A stretch of 64,000 nt of DNA from contig CAJUSF010000041.1 of NCBI GenBank assembly GCA_910588945.1, positions 1 through 64,000 on the forward strand, read 5' to 3'. Under the pieces are notes generated by a model that made no database searches, was not told where the DNA came from, and saw only the letters and a list, made by a program, of their open reading frames with translations. The position numbers and the translations under genes are program-made. Below are positions 8,275 through 17,761 of the stretch, piece by piece (within the stretch, counting starts at the first letter, position 1; every line of letters starts with the position of its first letter). This DNA is from an uncultured Eggerthellaceae bacterium. GTDB taxonomy: Bacteria; Actinomycetota; Coriobacteriia; Coriobacteriales; Eggerthellaceae.

Positions 8275-9126
8275 CTACATACCTCCTACGCCAAACTCGC
8301 CGTATGTAAGGTCGTATGTGACAGCGATCCTTGAGGTGCCTAGATTGTTAAGCGTGAAAGACATCTCAACTATGTTGCTGTTGTAATTTGCCTCGACCTT
8401 TTGATCCCATGTGGCAACAGAAGCCGTTGGATAATAGATCGAGCAATATTCAGTTAGGAATTCATCAAGTTCGGTTGTCTTATTTTTGATAAGAGCCTTC
8501 ACCTCTTCATTCAATCCCTCAACATTCAAACCATTTGCAGCCTTTGTGCGGATGTAGCTTTTAGATTTAGAAAAGTCTGAGGAATTTACAGTAAGTTCTG
8601 GGTTTGGGCTTGAGCTTGATTGAATGAGCTTGACATGCATAAGACCATATGAGCCGTCCTCATACATAAGAGTTACTGTTGTGTCTTCAGTAGTCTCGCT
8701 CTCACCATTGACTCCACTTAGCGTCTCGGTGTTGCTCTCTATGCCGCATATCGCAAATGAAGTAGTGGTCGAGTTGTTGTTTGCGGATTCTGTATAGGCA
8801 TTCTCTTCAAATCGGATGGTGTTAGTGTCTTTGTTCGCCGTCCAGACATTTGCCTTTAGAAGGCCAAGAAGCTCCACCTCATCGCTGCCATATGCAGAGA
8901 TAATCTCTGATTGCCTCTCACTTATAGCGATCGCCTGCTCCACCTCGACGGCCTCTTCATCATCAGGTATAACAACACTGAGTGTTGGATCGTTCTCAGA
9001 AGCAGTTTCCTCATTTTCAACCTGTGACAAAGAAGAGCATCGAGCTAGTGGAAGCAAAATCGCGATAAGCAAGATAGCTATTACCGCTATCGCAATCGCC
9101 TTCTTTTCTTTGATTATTTCAACCAT
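8275..9126 (-). CDS. Membrane-anchored conjugal transfer protein
   Basis: 283 residues from the ATG at 9126, chosen because GAAAGGAA lies just before it; an earlier ATG at 9156 overlaps the upstream gene. One hydrophobic N-terminal segment (about residues 8-28) is followed by a long extracytoplasmic region rich in Ser, Thr, Asn and Glu. The middle contains beta-rich sequence reminiscent of the NTF2-like periplasmic domains of TcpC/VirB8 proteins, but this is weak. Its place between the cell-wall hydrolase and TrbL-like genes supports a role in the transfer channel. Confidence 0.65.
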   Translation of the reverse strand: MVEIIKEKKAIAIAVIAILLIAILLPLARCSSLSQVENEETASENDPTLSVVIPDDEEAVEVEQAIAISERQSEIISAYGSDEVELLGLLKANVWTANKDTNTIRFEENAYTESANNNSTTTSFAICGIESNTETLSGVNGESETTEDTTVTLMYEDGSYGLMHVKLIQSSSSPNPELTVNSSDFSKSKSYIRTKAANGLNVEGLNEEVKALIKNKTTELDEFLTEYCSIYYPTASVATWDQKVEANYNSNIVEMSFTLNNLGTSRIAVTYDLTYGEFGVGGM

Positions 9127-9145
9127 TCCATTTCCTTTCGTGTTT

Positions 9146-10759
9146 CTATCCTGCAAGTCGATAAACGTTTACCCAACCGGATTCCCAAAAACTTCCTAGG
9201 CAAACTTCTCGACCGGAACTATCACCAGCGCGGCCGTCATAGTTGCTATGTGCACCAAGATTCAGACCATCGCCGTAATAGATCTCTGTATGCCTTGCAG
9301 GATTAACAAGAATGTCGCCGGGCAAAAGATCCTGCATTCCTGTGTAATCAAAACGAGTGAAACCAGCAGACTCAAGAATCGGTCCCATGTTGTGAGTCGT
9401 GAAGGGATATGAGCCACCAAGTTGATCTTGCGACCATCCACTGAGAAGAAGCGAGTAGTAAACAAAGCTCGAACAATCGACATCAGGATTCATTAGCCTT
9501 GAAGCCATCGAATAGCCATGCGAATCATCGTTGGCGATCGCAAGCGCTTGCGCTATATAGCCATTCGCTCCCGCGCCTGTCAACACCGCATATATGCGTT
9601 TGGCTTCGCTAACGCGCTTTGCAAGACCCGCAGCTCCGTCTGCGCTACGCTCGTATACATCGTGGAACCACCTACAAGCCGCCTCAACATCATCTATTGC
9701 CTCAAAGTTCACACGAGCATGTCGAAATTCGTGAGCGAAGAATGCAACTTGAACAGCTGCATCTCCGCTTGACTTTCCCTGCTCTGCTGCGAATGCAACT
9801 AAAGCTCTTGCGCGTGTCGGATACGTCCATTGAGCAAGACCATAACCTGCATTTCCGTTATCGATCAATTCAGGCGGATAGTTATCTTGCTCCTCGCAAT
9901 CTTGAACGCCGTTCCCATTAAAGTCTCTGCAATATCCAAAGCCGCATTGAACCCTCCTGGGATTGCATTCTGACTCGACCACCCAGTTACCCATGATTGC
10001 TGCTATGTGAACTTCATCGAAGCCCTGCTCTTTAAGCAGAGAGGCGACAATCGACTCATTTTCCGAAAGTCCGCCGATCTTGTTCTCCTCGCTGCCTGCA
10101 ATCACAGACACTATTAGCAGCAAGACGAAAACAATACAGATCACAAGAAGGACCGGCAGCGATGCGGCTCCAGCAGCCACACCGCCACCTCCCGATGCTG
10201 AAGCAGCAAGAGAACCTGAAGCTCCTGTTTTTGTAACAACGGCTCCTTGTGCAGCTGATGAAGTTGCACCACTTTGAGTCACTGATGCAACCTTTGCACT
10301 ATTTGCGCTTGTCGCTGAGGCGGCGGTCTTGACCTTGCTCAACTTCTGGACCCCGCGTCTGATCTGGCGTATTTTATTAACACCTGAACGTGTCTTCACA
10401 AATCCATCAAGCTCATCTGAATCCGCAACCTCTGCCGTTACCACATCATCAACCAGCGTTGCTCCGATGTTTGAAGAAGACATGCCTTTTTCAGATGCGT
10501 TGAGCTGCTTATGCTTTGCCCAAAAAGAAGTCTTATCAGTTGGCTCGGTTCGATCAAAGCGTATTTTCGCTTTGCCACTCAAGCCGCTTTGCTTCACCGC
10601 GTTATCAATATGACTATTCTTCCCAGTAAGCAATCCCGCAGCAACGCCATCGCTTTTACCCGTCGCGAGTAGATCTACAGCGGCAGCCTCATCCTCGCCA
10701 GCAGTCTTAACAACTCCTGCAACCTCATCTTGTTTCCCTATGTTTAGTGAGTGAGGCAA
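9146..10759 (-). CDS. Bifunctional peptidoglycan hydrolase of the transfer system (VirB1-like, CD1108 type)
   Basis: 537 residues in four parts: a 195-residue cytoplasmic region rich in Ala, Ser and Thr; one transmembrane segment (about 203-222); a phage-tail-lysozyme-type muramidase domain (about 232-390, with MGNWVVESECNP and GYGLAQWTYPTRARAL); and a C-terminal NlpC/P60-like endopeptidase (about 400-535) with DCSSFVYYSLLLSG holding the catalytic Cys and RHTEIYYGDG the His. Two domains cutting glycan and peptide bonds fit local opening of the cell wall for the conjugation channel. It follows virB4 after 3 bp. Confidence 0.9.
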   Translation of the reverse strand: MPHSLNIGKQDEVAGVVKTAGEDEAAAVDLLATGKSDGVAAGLLTGKNSHIDNAVKQSGLSGKAKIRFDRTEPTDKTSFWAKHKQLNASEKGMSSSNIGATLVDDVVTAEVADSDELDGFVKTRSGVNKIRQIRRGVQKLSKVKTAASATSANSAKVASVTQSGATSSAAQGAVVTKTGASGSLAASASGGGGVAAGAASLPVLLVICIVFVLLLIVSVIAGSEENKIGGLSENESIVASLLKEQGFDEVHIAAIMGNWVVESECNPRRVQCGFGYCRDFNGNGVQDCEEQDNYPPELIDNGNAGYGLAQWTYPTRARALVAFAAEQGKSSGDAAVQVAFFAHEFRHARVNFEAIDDVEAACRWFHDVYERSADGAAGLAKRVSEAKRIYAVLTGAGANGYIAQALAIANDDSHGYSMASRLMNPDVDCSSFVYYSLLLSGWSQDQLGGSYPFTTHNMGPILESAGFTRFDYTGMQDLLPGDILVNPARHTEIYYGDGLNLGAHSNYDGRAGDSSGREVCLGSFWESGWVNVYRLAG

Positions 10760-10762
10760 CTT

Positions 10763-13411
10763 CTAGTCCGCCTTCTCGTTAGGATCGGTACTAAAGAGCT
10801 TGTAAATTGCATTGTCAGTGGGGAAATTGCCAGTGATCGGCACGCGAGCCGCGCCGGCAAGCAAAAGACCATCGCCGCGCCTACATGCGTCTCCGATGCA
10901 TTCTGATTCCTCGTTTGAAAGATCAACGAATTGCTCCCATATCTGCCTATCAGCATGGGATTGCTTCAACAACATGATGTAGTCCGAATTCAAGACGATC
11001 GTCTCTGCTTCAGGATTTCTTAGCATTGCCACAGAGTTCTGCGTGATGCCCGTGATGATTCCGCCGAATTTTCTAGCCTCGTTGAAGAAGCGTGAGAAAT
11101 ACGATAGAACCATGGGGTATTTGAACATCGACTGAATCTCTTCGATATAAACCCAAGTCCTTACCCCTTTTTCGTCATTGCTGTAGACCTGATTGCGAAT
11201 TGCCTCACAAATGTTGATGAGCGCAAAAACAACCATGGAATCGGGCAGGGATCGTAGATTTATATCGATGATTCGACGTGACCAATCAATATTCGATTGA
11301 TTGTTAAAGAAGTCCATAGATCCATTTACATAACGCTCATAACGCAGTGCGATAGTTCTAGCCTCAGGCTCAGGACACTTTGCCTCATCGAGTAATACGT
11401 CATAGAAATCCTGAAGCGTTGGAATCTTAACCTTGCGACGCTTTGCCTTTTCAAAAGCAAACGACACAGCTCTGTCGATAATGGACTTCTCAGCCTCATC
11501 AACGCCTTTGCCTCCCTCAGCTGCTGACGCTGCTGCTTGAGCCAACATCGCATCGGCCTTAAAAGCTATCTGAGCCTCATGACTCATCTCGCTAAGTGTT
11601 GTAAGGTCAAACGGATTAAGATGAGTTTCAGAGTCCACGCCGAAGCTCAATACGGTACCGTCAAGATGCTCGGCAATAGGCACATATTCTCCAGCGCGAT
11701 CAATGATGATTACCTGATCCGTTGGTTTGGTCAGATAATTGCCAAGAATCTCTTGTTTCACAAAATATGACTTGCCGGATCCGGTTTTACCGGCGATAAA
11801 TCCCATAGGGGCATCGTTTAGGCGACGGTTGGCGATAACAAGGTTGTTTGATACCTTGTTTTGACCAACGTAAATCCCGCCCTCTTGGTCAAGCTCTTGT
11901 GTTGCAAAAGGCACAAGAATGCCAGCCTCGGCTGTTGTGAACATACGAGATACGTTGATGTAGTTCACTCCCAATGGTAAAACAGAATTCAAGGCTTGGC
12001 GCTGGCGGAGAGGCAGCAGCTCAATAGTGATAGAGTGCGAGTTCGCCTTATCAACGATTCGCTTGACCTGCTCATTAAGCTCATCGACTGTATGAGCGTA
12101 GGTGTACACCAAACCTGTGAATGTGAACAGGCTCTGATTCTTTGTGAGAAGATCCTCAAGAACCTCTCCCGCTTCATCACGTGAGTAAGATAGCTCTGGT
12201 GACAAAAGGTTAGGATCATACCCTTGCTTGGACGCTTTTTTCTGCGCCTCGATCACCTCTTTGTCGATCCAGTTGATGCGCTGTTTCACATACTGAACCG
12301 ATTTTGATTTGCCCATCGGAAGAAGATGCCACGAAATATTCAGCGGCATCGGAAGATCAGCAATATCAGAAATGAATTTATCTGAATTATCCGATCCGAA
12401 TTTGCGAATCACCAAAACTTGTCCAAATACATCCTCGTTGGCGAAATACGACTGTGAACCATTCGGCTTAAAATCCAAAAGCTCTGGCACGACACAATCT
12501 TTGGTTGTAAGTCCTGAATAAGGCGTGATATCTCTGTCATATGAGAAGTCAAACTTATGCTCAGGATGAATCTGGGAGTGGATCATAGCTAAACGCTTTG
12601 TCCCATCAACCAACTCGACAGCACAGCCGATGTCACTCATTGATTTTGTTATATCAGTACGGATTCGCGCAAGCGACGGAATAGCAGCCTCAACGCTTGC
12701 GGCCTTAACTGTATATGTCAAAATACGAGTCCTGCGTATATTGGAGACACCCTCGCGCATCTTCGAGTTCAGGACACTATTGAAGATACGTGCATCCTCT
12801 TTTGCCGCCTCGCTTTCTTGGTTATCAACGCTAATGAATTCTCGATTTCCGATCTCTTCTTTTAGGATCGGCACATTAACAACGTTGAACTGAATATTCG
12901 TGTCGGGACCGAAGTAGTTCAGCAGCTCCCACAGGCATGCCATGATCGCTTTCTGACGATCTTCACGAGCAGATTGATAAGAAATGTCCGGAAACTCAAG
13001 ACTCTGCGAAAACACGCCCGGCAAAACCTCGCATATACCATCACGATACATGCGCTCATAACCGACATAAGAACATACATCCTTAGCTCTATCGCGTTTT
13101 TTAAGAACAGTTTTACTCTTTCGATCCTCCGCCCTTTTGTTCTCTTTTAGCTGAGCTTGAATTGACTTATTCTTTACCCTTTCTTCGCGCTCAAGTTTTT
13201 TGCCAGCTCTGCTAAGCTCGCGAGCCTCTTTATCAAGCGCACGTTTTTTTGCTCTCAGTGCTTGCTTGAACTCCTTCTTCTCTTTACGAGACATTGGTGT
13301 CTTAATGCGAGAAAAAGGAGTTGCGCTTGGCACTGCTCCCACCGTTTCTGCTATCTCGATAAAAGAGGAGATATCAGAAGCTGGAGAATCGATACTTTCG
13401 ATATTGCTCAT
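10763..13411 (-). CDS. VirB4-like conjugal transfer ATPase
   Basis: 882 residues. A charged N-terminal coiled-coil-like region rich in Arg, Lys and Glu (about residues 40-110) precedes the TraC/VirB4 domain. Walker A is AGKTGSGKS near residue 543; Walker B-like VYIEEIQSMF is near 760, followed by a conserved GITQN motif. VirB4 energises assembly and substrate passage in type IV secretion. Neighbours PrgI upstream and the cell-wall hydrolase downstream are in the canonical order. Confidence 0.95.
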   Translation of the reverse strand: MSNIESIDSPASDISSFIEIAETVGAVPSATPFSRIKTPMSRKEKKEFKQALRAKKRALDKEARELSRAGKKLEREERVKNKSIQAQLKENKRAEDRKSKTVLKKRDRAKDVCSYVGYERMYRDGICEVLPGVFSQSLEFPDISYQSAREDRQKAIMACLWELLNYFGPDTNIQFNVVNVPILKEEIGNREFISVDNQESEAAKEDARIFNSVLNSKMREGVSNIRRTRILTYTVKAASVEAAIPSLARIRTDITKSMSDIGCAVELVDGTKRLAMIHSQIHPEHKFDFSYDRDITPYSGLTTKDCVVPELLDFKPNGSQSYFANEDVFGQVLVIRKFGSDNSDKFISDIADLPMPLNISWHLLPMGKSKSVQYVKQRINWIDKEVIEAQKKASKQGYDPNLLSPELSYSRDEAGEVLEDLLTKNQSLFTFTGLVYTYAHTVDELNEQVKRIVDKANSHSITIELLPLRQRQALNSVLPLGVNYINVSRMFTTAEAGILVPFATQELDQEGGIYVGQNKVSNNLVIANRRLNDAPMGFIAGKTGSGKSYFVKQEILGNYLTKPTDQVIIIDRAGEYVPIAEHLDGTVLSFGVDSETHLNPFDLTTLSEMSHEAQIAFKADAMLAQAAASAAEGGKGVDEAEKSIIDRAVSFAFEKAKRRKVKIPTLQDFYDVLLDEAKCPEPEARTIALRYERYVNGSMDFFNNQSNIDWSRRIIDINLRSLPDSMVVFALINICEAIRNQVYSNDEKGVRTWVYIEEIQSMFKYPMVLSYFSRFFNEARKFGGIITGITQNSVAMLRNPEAETIVLNSDYIMLLKQSHADRQIWEQFVDLSNEESECIGDACRRGDGLLLAGAARVPITGNFPTDNAIYKLFSTDPNEKAD

Positions 13412-13414
13412 GTA

Positions 13415-13852
13415 TTACTCCTTATTAGTGCTGTATGTTTCACTTGGCGAGAGAGCCTCTATGCCCTTTGTTGAACGAAGGCGTGAATATGCCTTCGTGA
13501 TCTGGGAAGAATCGCTTGCCATTGAATTGACCTTTGCGTCATTGAGATAAAGTGTCGATGTGTACACACACTTATCGTTCGTGAGTTCGTGTTGAATACA
13601 CAAGGGCAAGAACTGCTCCATATCAAAGCCCATCGGACGAACACACCCGATAGCCCATATAGCAAGACACACTGGAAATATCACAAATTGGCTATAGTTA
13701 AAATCGATGCCTAGAGCAAAATACATATAAGCGCCGATTCCGACTCCTACACCAAAGGCGACAGCCACTGTAATCAGTGTTCTTGTGGTCATCATTCCTA
13801 AAGTCTTCGACTTATACTCGGAAATGTCTTTTCGGATAGGCACTCTTAGCAT
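13415..13852 (-). CDS. PrgI-family (VirB3-like) membrane protein
   Basis: 145 residues. It begins MLRVPIRKDISEYKSK, typical of PrgI-family proteins, and has two adjacent membrane segments (about 22-46 and 52-72) and a soluble C-terminal part. The family sits directly upstream of VirB4 in Gram-positive conjugation modules and is thought to be the VirB3 counterpart. Here it ends 3 bp before virB4. Confidence 0.85.
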   Translation of the reverse strand: MLRVPIRKDISEYKSKTLGMMTTRTLITVAVAFGVGVGIGAYMYFALGIDFNYSQFVIFPVCLAIWAIGCVRPMGFDMEQFLPLCIQHELTNDKCVYTSTLYLNDAKVNSMASDSSQITKAYSRLRSTKGIEALSPSETYSTNKE

Positions 13853-13861
13853 GAGAGAACC

Positions 13862-14086
13862 TTACGCAGCCCACGAGGTGTCGAGCATCATGAAGTAACC
13901 TGAAGCTACACAGATCAAAGCTCCTGCCAGAAGAGTTCCAATCGCTCCTGCGATCTGTGCGCCTCCGCTGGTAAAGCCCTCGCGGGATGCCAGTGCGATC
14001 TGAATGATGCCATAGGCGACCATGCAGCCGCCAAGAAACATTACTGCACCGCCGAAACGCGACATGAAATCAGTCAAGAATTGCAT
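13862..14086 (-). CDS. Maff2-family/VirB2-like small membrane protein
   Basis: 74 residues with two hydrophobic segments separated by a short Gly/Ala-rich loop (GGAVMFLGGCMVAYGIIQIAL and then GAIGTLLAGALICVASGYF), preceded by an amphipathic start MQFLTDFMSRF. The size, topology and place between virD4 and prgI match the Maff2 family of Tn1549-like elements, proposed as a pilin-like or channel subunit. It is preceded by a 273 bp non-coding spacer and so may have its own promoter or be expressed at a different level from virD4. Confidence 0.8.
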   Translation of the reverse strand: MQFLTDFMSRFGGAVMFLGGCMVAYGIIQIALASREGFTSGGAQIAGAIGTLLAGALICVASGYFMMLDTSWAA

Positions 14087-14359
14087 TATGGAGTTCCTTT
14101 CGATAATCGTGGGCAGATATACAGCGATCTGCCCACATAACTCTTTTACTGTGGTGTCCTGCTGAACCTGAGTTTTGTGGTGGAGCGGTCAGCAGGGTTA
14201 CTGCAAAGACGCAATGTCTTGTGGTGTGCAGCGAAGCGAATGCTGTATAATTCGCTTGAGTTCCCATTAGGGACTCTTTTACTGTGAGAGACGCGGTTTT
14301 GCGGTAATCTGTGTGTGGTGCTCAGACCCGCCTTGTCATACGACTTGAACTGCGTCTCT
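14087..14359. promoter_or_regulatory. Spacer between virD4 and the channel genes with hairpin and direct repeats
   Basis: This is the only large gap inside the transfer operon. It holds an 8 bp hairpin GGGCAGAT/ATCTGCCC (14111-14118 and 14127-14134) and a 14 bp direct repeat ACTCTTTTACTGTG at 14140-14153 and 14273-14286. No open frame worth calling is seen. The elements could set a separate promoter, RNA processing or attenuation before the pilin-like gene. Confidence 0.5.
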
Positions 14360-16327
14360 TTATGGACGTTGTCTCATCTGTTGCCTCCTTTTATTCTTCA
14401 AATACCTTTTGAAATCAAATGGTTCGATATATCTAGCTGGTTTTTTCTTATAGGGCTTGTGACCCGGATCGATATATTCATAACGAGGATGATCCTCTAG
14501 GATGTACTTGTGATCCTTGTAAGGTCGAGCGCCTTTAATCACAAGTAGCGCATCTTGTCTGTCAACAAGACCCACCTCAGCAGCATCAAGTAGGGATCTT
14601 TCTTGTGTCTGATTCGAGATAGATGTGCCGGGCATTTGGCCTTTAGTCACACTGTAAGATCTGGTGTGAATGGTCTGTTGGCCTAAAAGCTCGGAGATCT
14701 CCTTGTTGGTTTCAAGATCAGTGCCTCCTAGAAAGAGCTGTGTATCGCAGTTGCCTCTAATGATCTTTGAAGCGTCTTCCGAATAATTGTTGGAAAGCTG
14801 AGCGATCGATTGCAGAATAATCGTGAGTGCTATATTTCTTGATCTTGTAACCGCAATCATCCGCTCAATATCTGGCAATATTCCGATATTTGCGAACTCA
14901 TCAATAATGAAATTCACGAGTGTAGGCAATTTACCTGAATATTTATCAAGCGCAACATTGCACAAAGAATTGATTGTTTGCCACATCAAAATTGCAAGCA
15001 AGAAGGCAAATGTCTTATCGGTATCAGAGATAATTCCATACAGAATTATTTTGGTTTCAGGATCGCCAAGTTTATCTAGCTCAAGCTCACATTTACCTGT
15101 TGGATTGCCATACTTATCAAGAGGACCAGACATAATTTTCGATACTTCACTGATCGAGAGAGGCTCCAAACGGACATTGCAGGAGATGATGATTGACTTA
15201 AGTGTTTTTCCTGCTGCTTGCTTGAAATTGTGATAGTGCAAAAGAGCGTAGTCCTCAGAAGGGCTAAGTCCTCCTTCAGTATAGGGGCAATATCCGTCTG
15301 TTTGCCTCACGAACCTTGATGGCTCCCATGCCCACTCAGCGATAGTCTCGCTTGATCTAAGACCGCGATTCCACTCATCATAGATTTGCTGCTCCTCTTC
15401 TACTGAGGAGGTCTTAGGCTTGTAAGAGCGGCCTGTTTCGATTTGCTTGAAAAGTAGATCAAGTGGGCTTTGAAAATTCTCATTATCTTCCTCGACTTTT
15501 GCCAGTGTTAGCAAATAAATAAGGTTTGGAATCGTATACTCTTCAGGCGGAAACCAATCGCGCAGAAAAGCAATAAGAGCCGTATATAAAAGCCTCTCTG
15601 AGTTCTCCCAAAACGGGTCACTTGATTTGCCTTCACCATTAGTGTTCGCAATAAGACAATTCACAAACGACAGAATGTCAGAGTCGGTCTTCACATAACG
15701 CAGTGGGTTCCAATAGTTTGATGCGCTCATATCGATCGTATTAAAGGACTTGATGTCATAGCCAGCTTGCTCGAAGAGATGTCCCGTCTCAAAAATTGTG
15801 GTTCCCTTCGGATCCGTTAACACATAATTACCCATCAACTGCATTAGGTTTGGTTTCACGAAATAACGGGTTTTGCCAGATCCTGATCCGCCGACAACCA
15901 TCACATTGAGGTTTCGATCATATTTCAGCGAAAACTTATCTCGCTTTGTCGCAAGCTTTGCTTTTTGGGTGAGCAATATATTGTTGCGCTCTTCTTTCTT
16001 GTTCGCGAACTGCTCGATCTCGTGTTTAGTTGACCAGCGAGCGCTACCATGCTCTTCATTGACTCGTTCAGGACGGGGCATGACGAAGAGCAATGTATAG
16101 ACAAGCAGCGGAACAAGAGCGAAAGCCATGACGATTGCAAAGATAATCATCATTTCTGATGAGGTGTATTGCAGAGGTGGTGTTATTTGCAGATTTGCGA
16201 AATTATCAACAGCATAACCAAAACCGCTCAGAGGATCTTTTTTCTGAACGAAAAGTTGTGCAAAGCGAGTACCCATTGCCCCAGCAATGATGCAAAATAC
16301 TCCTGTTATTGCTAACTTAATGTCCAT
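14360..16327 (-). CDS. VirD4/TraG-type coupling protein (T4CP)
   Basis: 655 residues. Two N-terminal membrane segments (about 5-22 and 62-82) lead into a TraG/VirD4 ATPase domain with Walker A VGGSGSGKTRYF near residue 150, VLTDPKGTTIFE after it, and Walker B FIIDEFANIG near residue 475. Coupling proteins select DNA and protein substrates and deliver them to the type IV channel. The tagged accessory proteins encoded on both sides of this gene set would be natural clients. The start ATG at 16327 follows AAGGG at a slightly long distance. Confidence 0.95.
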   Translation of the reverse strand: MDIKLAITGVFCIIAGAMGTRFAQLFVQKKDPLSGFGYAVDNFANLQITPPLQYTSSEMMIIFAIVMAFALVPLLVYTLLFVMPRPERVNEEHGSARWSTKHEIEQFANKKEERNNILLTQKAKLATKRDKFSLKYDRNLNVMVVGGSGSGKTRYFVKPNLMQLMGNYVLTDPKGTTIFETGHLFEQAGYDIKSFNTIDMSASNYWNPLRYVKTDSDILSFVNCLIANTNGEGKSSDPFWENSERLLYTALIAFLRDWFPPEEYTIPNLIYLLTLAKVEEDNENFQSPLDLLFKQIETGRSYKPKTSSVEEEQQIYDEWNRGLRSSETIAEWAWEPSRFVRQTDGYCPYTEGGLSPSEDYALLHYHNFKQAAGKTLKSIIISCNVRLEPLSISEVSKIMSGPLDKYGNPTGKCELELDKLGDPETKIILYGIISDTDKTFAFLLAILMWQTINSLCNVALDKYSGKLPTLVNFIIDEFANIGILPDIERMIAVTRSRNIALTIILQSIAQLSNNYSEDASKIIRGNCDTQLFLGGTDLETNKEISELLGQQTIHTRSYSVTKGQMPGTSISNQTQERSLLDAAEVGLVDRQDALLVIKGARPYKDHKYILEDHPRYEYIDPGHKPYKKKPARYIEPFDFKRYLKNKRRQQMRQRP

Positions 16328-16340
16328 TTATAAATAACCC

Positions 16341-17012
16341 TTACCTCGTGATAGTTTTGTCGATAACTTTGTCTTTGACCTGAGAAGATTTTTCTTGCGC
16401 AAGCTTCTTTGAAGCCGCCTTGCAAGCCTCACCCTCATCCTTTACACGAACAATCCCTTTGGCTTCATCGGCGCGTGATCGCGCTGTCTTAATGAGCTTG
16501 TCGGCATCACGAGTGCTGAATTTGTTGAGGTCATCAGGAAGTTCCGCAGGCTTAATAAAACCATCCGCCTTAAGGTTTTCCATATACTCACGCTGCTTTT
16601 CCGTGCATGGTGTGAATTCCTGCTCTTTTACAGGATCCTCACGGAGGGGTTCGGGCTTGTCATCTGAGCTTTCAATAGAGTCCTGTGGCTGCTCGTGAGG
16701 CTGCACCGATACCTCTTGAGAAGGCATTTTGTCCTCAACGAAATCCATCCACTCCGCTGCCTTTTCAGCAGTTTTGCGCGTCATAACCACACTTGATTCG
16801 ATTCGCTGACACTCAAGATTCATGCCACTGATCGCATCGCAGATCTTCTCTGCTTCTTCATTGCTCTCAAAATCAAGCTTTACGATTTCGTCTTTAGGAT
16901 GCGCTTCGATATAGTCCTTAGCTTTCTTTCCAAAGACCTTCATGTACTTCCAAATTTCGCTTTTATTGTTGAGCAACCACTCACCAATATCTTGCCCAAG
17001 ATCTTCTGCCAT
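16341..17012 (-). CDS. Tail-bearing protein next to the coupling gene, possibly PcfB-like
   Basis: 223 residues, soluble and highly charged. The first 100 residues have a compact region (VKLDFESNEEAEKICDAISG, then a helix with RKTAEKAAEW) whose place directly upstream of virD4 matches PcfB/DUF3801 proteins, which assist coupling ATPases in Tn1549 and pCF10-type systems; I cannot confirm the family by eye. A Pro/Glu-rich linker follows, then a short helical region, then the tail VKDEGEACKAASKKLAQE ending in ITR. If it is the coupling adaptor, the shared tail may be a binding element common to adaptor and cargo. Confidence 0.7.
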   Translation of the reverse strand: MAEDLGQDIGEWLLNNKSEIWKYMKVFGKKAKDYIEAHPKDEIVKLDFESNEEAEKICDAISGMNLECQRIESSVVMTRKTAEKAAEWMDFVEDKMPSQEVSVQPHEQPQDSIESSDDKPEPLREDPVKEQEFTPCTEKQREYMENLKADGFIKPAELPDDLNKFSTRDADKLIKTARSRADEAKGIVRVKDEGEACKAASKKLAQEKSSQVKDKVIDKTITR

Positions 17013-17020
17013 GGCTGCTC

Positions 17021-17761
17021 CTATCTCTCCATTTGAGCCACAGCAGGCTCAGACATTGTTTGGGTTTTAAGGACAGAGGATGCCATTTTGGACATCTCAC
17101 CAATCTCTTTAAGAGATACTCCACGCGAAGGCTTGGTCTTAAGATCGCTGAGGTAATCATCTGTCGAATATACATTCTCAATAACGCAATGGTTTTCTCC
17201 ATCAGCAGGAAGACCTTTGGAATAAACGCATGAACAATCCTTGACGATAATCCAGTCGGTCTTGGCTTCGGTAAAATCCGCCTGAGTAAGGTCACCGTTC
17301 TTAAAAACAGAGGCTCGAACGTCGCCATCAAAACTCGCTCCATAAAGGAGAGTGTCGCCAAAGTTCACGACACGAGTGTTTCCATGAAACTTTGCATGCG
17401 AGAGGTTAAAATGCATACCATCAAGATCGCATCCTTGCAGCTCATCAGTTATCTCAAGTCGCTTGCCGGAGAGATCTCCCGCTAACCAAAGTTCATGATG
17501 GCGAAGCTGTTCATATATACCATCAGCTTGCTTCATCAGCCTAGTACGTTTGCTATACGCATCTATGATCTTCTCATCCGGTTGATACCCATGATCTGTG
17601 ATCGCCTGCAATATACTTGGGCTTCCTGATAGGTAGAGGAAATCGATTCCTTTGCCATCTTTAATTGCCTGAAGCTTCTCTGGAATGCCCTCATTTGCGA
17701 TCTTCCACTTATCCTCGACAGAGAGTTCTGCAAAAGGAATATATGATGGATTGGTTGACAT
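17021..17761 (-). CDS. Accessory protein with pentapeptide-like repeats and the C-terminal tail
   Basis: 246 residues, soluble. After a helical N-terminal region, residues 95-185 contain a run with A/C-D/N-L-x-x spacing (LQGCDLDGMHFNLSHAKF, later LLYGASF and LTQADF), typical of pentapeptide-repeat right-handed helices. Some such proteins mimic DNA (gyrase protection). The end is SLKEIGEMSKMASSVL and a final MER, the element's tail. The neighbouring small gene overlaps its start by one base. Confidence 0.7.
   Translation of the reverse strand: MSTNPSYIPFAELSVEDKWKIANEGIPEKLQAIKDGKGIDFLYLSGSPSILQAITDHGYQPDEKIIDAYSKRTRLMKQADGIYEQLRHHELWLAGDLSGKRLEITDELQGCDLDGMHFNLSHAKFHGNTRVVNFGDTLLYGASFDGDVRASVFKNGDLTQADFTEAKTDWIIVKDCSCVYSKGLPADGENHCVIENVYSTDDYLSDLKTKPSRGVSLKEIGEMSKMASSVLKTQTMSEPAVAQMER

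Noticed and set aside
9126..9156. Upstream ATG of the anchored transfer protein and a lipobox reading of its N-terminus
   Set aside because: The upstream ATG overlaps the previous gene and lacks a ribosome site; the Cys near residue 30 is preceded by Arg, which does not fit a lipobox.
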